Shown piece after piece: positions 60,063 to 64,000 of a DNA stretch of 64,000 nt. Source of the stretch: Raskinella chloraquaticus (SeqCode) (lineage in GTDB: Bacteria > Pseudomonadota > Alphaproteobacteria > Rhizobiales > UBA4765); NCBI GenBank assembly GCA_002365175.1, contig DEZK01000003.1, positions 51,933 to 115,932 on the forward strand, given 5' to 3'. The notes under the pieces were generated by a model. It was not told the DNA's origin. It saw only the letters and a program-made list of their open reading frames with translations, and ran no database searches. The position numbers were made by a program, and so were the translations under genes. Each line of letters opens with the position of its first letter. Position 1 is the stretch's first letter.

Positions 60063-60710
60063 ATGGCCGATGACAGTAAGGAAACCGAAGTGCGCATGGT
60101 TCAGGCCCGGCGCAGTCCGGCGCAGGAACGCAGCCAGGAGACCGTCCAGCGGATATTTGCCGCAGCCGCGCGCGTGCTCGCCCGCGGTGTGCCGTTTGAT
60201 GATGTGACAACCGGCATGATCGCCACCGAGGCCGGCGTATCGGTGGGCTCGCTTTATCGCTTTTTTCCCGACAAGCAGGCGATTGTCGACGCGATTGCGG
60301 TACGACATCTGGGGATTTTCAAGGAAGAATTGCTGCGCGACATGATGATGTCGCCGCCAGCCGACGGACCCACCGCCCTCATCGCCGCCATTGACGCGTT
60401 TATCGCCTATCTCGACCAGCACGCGGATTTCCGTACCATCGCCTATGGCGGGCGCCACGTCAGCCGCCATGCCCGCGACAGCCAGGCCGCATCCGATGTG
60501 GACGGCGAACAACTGGTGAAGATGCTGATGGGCCAGGTGCTGGGGCTTGAACCCGGCCCCGAGCTTGATATCAAGCTGCGCATCCTGGCAGAGGTCGGAG
60601 ATACGCTTCTGGCGCTCGCTTATGCGCCGGGCGGCGACAAGGAGCGCCCGCTGATCATTGCCGAGATGAAGCGCCTGCTGAGCGGTTACCTGTTTCCAAA
60701 CGGCGCGTGA
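60063..60710 (+). CDS. TetR-family transcriptional regulator
   Basis: This 215-residue regulator has a helix-turn-helix (IFAAAARVLARGVPFDDVTT, then IATEAGVSVGSLYRFFPDKQ) and a C-terminal helical domain ending LIIAEMKRLLSGYLFP. It differs from the TetR protein at 58804-59451 and is not an obvious recent duplicate. It is followed by the SPFH gene 81 bases on. No operator could be assigned. Confidence 0.9.
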   Translation: MADDSKETEVRMVQARRSPAQERSQETVQRIFAAAARVLARGVPFDDVTTGMIATEAGVSVGSLYRFFPDKQAIVDAIAVRHLGIFKEELLRDMMMSPPADGPTALIAAIDAFIAYLDQHADFRTIAYGGRHVSRHARDSQAASDVDGEQLVKMLMGQVLGLEPGPELDIKLRILAEVGDTLLALAYAPGGDKERPLIIAEMKRLLSGYLFPNGA

Positions 60711-60791
60711 GCCGCGAGCATGACACACTGATATCGCGCGCCCGTCAGGCGTGCTAGACAGGCGCCCTCAGCACATGGGGAGGATTGACCC

Positions 60792-61760
60792 TTGGGTAGC
60801 GAAATTTTCGTCATCATCTTATTGGTCCTCGTCGTATTGACCGTTCTGGCCGGGGTCAAGACCGTCCCGCAAGGGTTCAACTGGACGGTTGAGCGCTTTG
60901 GCCGCTACACCGGCACTCTCAGTCCCGGGCTTAACATTCTCATCCCCTTTATCGACCGCATCGGCGGCCGCATCTCGATGAAAGAGCAGGTGATGGATGT
61001 TCCCTCGCAGGAAGTCATCACCAAGGACAACGCCATCATCCGCGTCGACGGCATCACCTTTTTCCAGGTCGTCGATGCCGCCAAGGCCAGCTACGAGGTG
61101 CAAAACCTCACCAATGCGGTTCTGAACCTCACCACCACCAATATCCGCACCGTCATGGGCTCGCTCGACCTTGATTCGCTGCTCTCGCATCGCGACGAGA
61201 TCAATGACCGGCTTCTGCGCGTTGTGGATGCCGCTGCCTCTCCCTGGGGCGTGAAGATCCTGCGCATCGAGATCAAGGATATCATCCCGCCAACCGATAT
61301 CATCGAGGCGATGGGCCGGCAGATGAAAGCCGAGCGCGAGAAGCGCGCCTCCATCCTCGAGGCGGAAGGCCAGCGCCAGGCGCAGATCCTCAAGGCGGAA
61401 GGCGCCAAGCAATCACAGATCCTGGAGGCCGAAGGGCGCAAGGAAGCGGCCTTCCGCGACGCCGAGGCGCGCGAGCGCTCTGCCGCCGCGGAGGCCAAAG
61501 CCACCGAGCTGGTGTCGCAGGCGGTTGCCGGCGGCAACGTCACCGCGCTCAACTATTTCATCGCCGAGAAATACGTGAAGGCCTTCGAGGCGATCGGCCG
61601 CTCACCCAACCAGAAGGTCATCATGCTGCCCATCGAGGCAACCGCCATCCTGGGCTCGCTTGCCGGTATCGGCGAGATCGCCAAAGAGGCCTTCGGCACA
61701 AACGCAAAACCGCCGCCAGCACGCCCGGGCGTCCCCGTCGTGCCCGGCGACAGAAGCTGA
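60792..61760 (+). CDS. SPFH/Band 7 membrane protein (stomatin/paraslipin type)
   Basis: This 322-residue protein has one N-terminal membrane helix (IFVIILLVLVVLTVLAGV) followed by VPQGFNWTVERFGRYTGTLS and ITKDNAIIRVDGITFFQVVD of the SPFH domain, then a long charged coiled coil rich in Ala, Glu and Gln (about residues 180-245). Similar to QmcA/paraslipins that form large rings in the inner membrane. The only reasonable start is TTG at 60792, with GGGGAGG eight bases upstream. It is followed by its usual partner nfeD after nine bases. Confidence 0.92.
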   Translation: MGSEIFVIILLVLVVLTVLAGVKTVPQGFNWTVERFGRYTGTLSPGLNILIPFIDRIGGRISMKEQVMDVPSQEVITKDNAIIRVDGITFFQVVDAAKASYEVQNLTNAVLNLTTTNIRTVMGSLDLDSLLSHRDEINDRLLRVVDAAASPWGVKILRIEIKDIIPPTDIIEAMGRQMKAEREKRASILEAEGQRQAQILKAEGAKQSQILEAEGRKEAAFRDAEARERSAAAEAKATELVSQAVAGGNVTALNYFIAEKYVKAFEAIGRSPNQKVIMLPIEATAILGSLAGIGEIAKEAFGTNAKPPPARPGVPVVPGDRS

Positions 61761-61769
61761 GACCAGACA

Positions 61770-62225
61770 ATGGAATGGCTGCAGCATTGGACTGATCAGT
61801 TCGGCGCCTGGAGCTGGCTGATCGTCGGCCTTGCCTTGATGGGGCTGGAAACACTTGCCCCGGGCTTTGTCTTCCTGTGGTTTGGGCTGGCGGCAGTCGC
61901 AACCGGGCTGATGGCATCCCTCATTGGTCTTTCACTCAAAGGCCAGCTGGTCGCCTTCGCCTTGCTGGCGCTGGCCAGCCTCGTCCTATGGTGGCGATTG
62001 CAGCGCCGGCTGGCGCCTCAATCCGCCGATCCCACGCTCAACGCCCGCGCCGCGCGCCACATCGGCCGCGAATTTATTCTGGCCGAGCCGATCATTTCGG
62101 GTAACGGTCGTGTGAGAATCGACGATAGTTTCTGGCGCATCGCTGGAAATGACTGCCCGGCAGGGACAAAAGTGACTGTAAGCGGCGTCGACGGCTCCGT
62201 CCTGACCGTACGTCAAGCAAGCTGA
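61770..62225 (+). CDS. NfeD-family membrane protein
   Basis: This 151-residue short NfeD has two or three transmembrane helices, including WLIVGLALMGLETLAPGFVF and the AFALLALASLVLWWRLQRRL segment, and a C-terminal OB-fold-like domain (ISGNGRVRIDDSFWRIAGND, then GTKVTVSGVDGSVLTV). NfeD partners SPFH proteins in membrane domain organisation. It lacks the N-terminal protease domain of long NfeD. Operonic with the SPFH gene. Confidence 0.9.
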   Translation: MEWLQHWTDQFGAWSWLIVGLALMGLETLAPGFVFLWFGLAAVATGLMASLIGLSLKGQLVAFALLALASLVLWWRLQRRLAPQSADPTLNARAARHIGREFILAEPIISGNGRVRIDDSFWRIAGNDCPAGTKVTVSGVDGSVLTVRQAS

Positions 62226-62351
62226 TTCGGTGCAACACAGCTGATTTCGTGATCAAAAACCCAGTCACCTTCCGGCTTTTTTAACTACTCACGCCCATTC
62301 TAGCGCTGTCTTAGTGGAGCGTCGGCAGAAGCCGTCCGGAGGCAGCGTGTT

Positions 62352-63125
62352 ATGAAAGTTGATCTTGGTTCGGTGTTGGGCTTTGTAGCCGCAATAACTG
62401 TCCTTTATATTCTGATGACGCATGATGGCGACATCTCGGCCTTCTGGTCCGAGCACGCCGCCCTTGTCATCGGTGGCGGCGTCATCTCGGCGACCCTCGT
62501 CCGTTTCCCGATGAAGACGACCTTCACCGGCCTGATATCAGGCATGAAGATGGCAATCGCCCATCAAACCGCTGACCCGCGCGAATTGATCGAGCAGATC
62601 ACCGAACTTGCCGATGTCGTGCGCAAGAAGGGGCCGATCGCCCTTGAAACCGTCGAAGTCGATAATGAGTTTCTCGCCAAAGGCGTGCGCATGATCGCTG
62701 ATGGCTATGATTCCGCTTTCATCCGCGAAACACTGGAGCGCGAACGCGACCTTCACGCCACTCGCATGGAAGATGGCGGCAAGGTGTACAAGGCCATCGG
62801 CGATTGCGCCCCCGCTTTCGGCATGGTCGGCACCATCATCGGCATGGTGCAGATGTTTGCCCACATGTCAGACCCCTCCAAGCTTGGCCCGTCGATGGCG
62901 GTGGCCTTGCTCGCGACCCTTTACGGCGCAGTGATCGCGAACTTCGTTTGCATGCCGGTTGCCGAAAAACTCGAGATGAAACTCCATCACGATGAGATCG
63001 TCGAGACGCTCGTCATCGACGGCGTATTGCAGATCCGCGAGAACAAGAGCCCGGCGCTGATCCGCGAGATGCTGCTCGCCTATCTGCCGCACAAGCATCG
63101 CGAAGCCTTCGAAGAGGCAGCCTGA
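62352..63125 (+). CDS. MotA/PomA-like stator protein
   Basis: This is a 257-residue membrane channel subunit with four helices: LGSVLGFVAAITVLYILMTH, LVIGGGVISATLVRF, APAFGMVGTIIGMVQMFAHM and VALLATLYGAVIANFVCMPV. The last two have the prolines and glycines of MotA. The cytoplasmic loop is charged (RETLERERDLHATRME). GGAGG lies ahead of the ATG. It forms the ion channel with the MotB-like protein encoded 4 bases later. No flagellar genes are in the window. Confidence 0.9.
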   Translation: MKVDLGSVLGFVAAITVLYILMTHDGDISAFWSEHAALVIGGGVISATLVRFPMKTTFTGLISGMKMAIAHQTADPRELIEQITELADVVRKKGPIALETVEVDNEFLAKGVRMIADGYDSAFIRETLERERDLHATRMEDGGKVYKAIGDCAPAFGMVGTIIGMVQMFAHMSDPSKLGPSMAVALLATLYGAVIANFVCMPVAEKLEMKLHHDEIVETLVIDGVLQIRENKSPALIREMLLAYLPHKHREAFEEAA

Positions 63126-63128
63126 GCC

Positions 63129-63983
63129 GTGGCCCGTAAGAAAAAAGCTCACGCTGGCGGTCACGGCTGGTTCGTGACCTTCGCCGATCTGATGGCGCTT
63201 CTCATGAGCTTCTTCGTGGTCGTCGCCGCCTTTTCGAGCCAGGACAAGGTGAAGCTTGCCAAGGTCGCCGGTTCCATGCGCGAGGCCTTCGGCGTTGCCC
63301 GTGACTCGCGGCTTGCCGGCGTCGTCGAGATCAGCGGCGTCCAGACCAAGGACTTCCTGAAGGACGTGTCGCCAACGGCCGACGACAAGCTCGAAATCGC
63401 GGTCGCCAATGAGCGCAACGATCAGCAACGCCGCCAGGGCCCCGAGCTGACAACGAGAGACAACGAACAAACCACCCAGGCCAAATCACGTCAATTCGCA
63501 ACCGCTGCCGCAACGCTGCGCCAGGCCTTGCAGAACCTGCCGGAAATTTCATCCCTGTCACAAAATATCATTTTCGAGGAAACGCCCGACGGTCTGGCAG
63601 TCCAGCTGGTTGATCAGGACGGGCGCTCCATGTTCCCAGATGGCTCGCGCTTTCCTTATGAGCGGACCCGCCAGGCCCTGCAGAGCCTCGCGCCCGCGCT
63701 CACCCGCCTGCCCAATCCCATCACCATTATCGGCCATACCAGTTCGCGCCGCGTCCAGGGCCGCGCCGGCTATTCAAACTGGGATCTGTCAAGCGAGCGC
63801 GCCAACGCCGTTCGTCAGGTTCTGTCGGAAAGCGGCCTGCCCAATGACCGGATCGCCGCCGTCACCGGCAAGGCGGACAACGAGCCCTACGTGCTCAACA
63901 ATCCCTTCGCCACCACCAATTCGCGCGTCACCATCCTCGTGATGCCCGCCGCCAGCGCCTTGCCGCGCAATTTGCGCCCCTAG
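63129..63983 (+). CDS. MotB/OmpA-family stator protein
   Basis: This is a 284-residue protein whose single N-terminal helix, WFVTFADLMALLMSFFVVVA, carries the aspartate that conducts protons in MotB. A long linker rich in Gln and Thr follows (about residues 75-135), then an OmpA-like peptidoglycan-binding domain with NPITIIGHTSSRRVQG and NWDLSSERANAVRQVLSESG. The start is GTG at 63129, after GAGCC. It anchors the MotA-like channel to the cell wall. A motor for swimming or a separate energy-transducing complex are both possible. Confidence 0.9.
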   Translation: MARKKKAHAGGHGWFVTFADLMALLMSFFVVVAAFSSQDKVKLAKVAGSMREAFGVARDSRLAGVVEISGVQTKDFLKDVSPTADDKLEIAVANERNDQQRRQGPELTTRDNEQTTQAKSRQFATAAATLRQALQNLPEISSLSQNIIFEETPDGLAVQLVDQDGRSMFPDGSRFPYERTRQALQSLAPALTRLPNPITIIGHTSSRRVQGRAGYSNWDLSSERANAVRQVLSESGLPNDRIAAVTGKADNEPYVLNNPFATTNSRVTILVMPAASALPRNLRP

Positions 63984-64000
63984 AGCATGCTGTTTTTTGA

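Noticed and set aside
1..64000. CRISPR arrays, tRNA/rRNA genes, insertion sequences or prophage
   Set aside because: No regularly spaced repeats, cloverleaf or T-loop signatures, transposase or phage-like proteins were found on either strand.

Overview
The window is GC-rich, densely coding DNA from an alphaproteobacterium, most likely order Hyphomicrobiales (Rhizobiales). This is inferred from a C-P lyase operon carrying a FosX like that of Mesorhizobium, a speF-type leader upstream of an ornithine decarboxylase paired with homospermidine synthase, a Zur-controlled znu operon and an opgGH pair. No tRNA, rRNA, CRISPR array, insertion sequence or prophage gene was seen, so it reads as ordinary chromosome.

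Layout. (1) 1-6758, minus strand: a mixed cluster of a complex II-like enzyme (iron-sulfur subunit, two short membrane anchors and, at the far end, a flavoprotein cut by the window edge), a taurine/nitrate-type ABC importer, a two-subunit class I fumarase/tartrate dehydratase-like enzyme and a TauE/SafE exporter. I know of no described pathway with this composition, and it is my best candidate for a new system. (2) 6839-10483: an SGNH-fold protein with degraded catalytic motifs, an MltB-type lytic transglycosylase and galU. (3) 10484-23108, minus strand: an acyl-CoA synthetase, five branched-chain-type ABC transporter subunits, a PaaK-like protein and a fused indolepyruvate:ferredoxin oxidoreductase, suggesting uptake and CoA activation of aromatic or other organic acids. 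(4) 23437-27185: an orphan TadG-like protein, an acyl-CoA dehydrogenase and an SDR. (5) 27300-31504: a cobalt-type nitrile hydratase (alpha, beta, activator) behind a class I glutamine-amidotransferase-like hydrolase, with a convergent Ni/Co transporter and its DUF1007 partner.

(6) 32265-41383: phosphonate catabolism. phnGHI-fosX-phnJKLM-DUF1045 form a tightly coupled minus-strand operon. phnN and a hexapeptide transferase lie beyond it, and the divergent regulator phnF sits next to a double palindromic operator. No phnCDE transporter or phnP is present in the window. (7) 42330-45948: opgG/opgH for osmoregulated periplasmic glucans. (8) 46170-50478: speF leader, ornithine decarboxylase, GNAT, cupin and homospermidine synthase, a polyamine module. 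(9) 50613-56128: tatA, then a zinc-starvation operon behind a perfect Zur box (His-rich small membrane protein, znuCBA, COG0523 GTPase, WD40 protein, small conserved protein). (10) 56138-63983: an LprI-like protein, hemH, a fatty acid hydroxylase, two TetR regulators flanking a small secreted repeat protein, an SPFH/NfeD pair and a MotA/MotB-type stator pair.

Gene identities rest on motifs and family resemblance read from the translations. No database search was possible, so substrate assignments for transporters, the synthetase and the complex II/fumarase cluster are inference.
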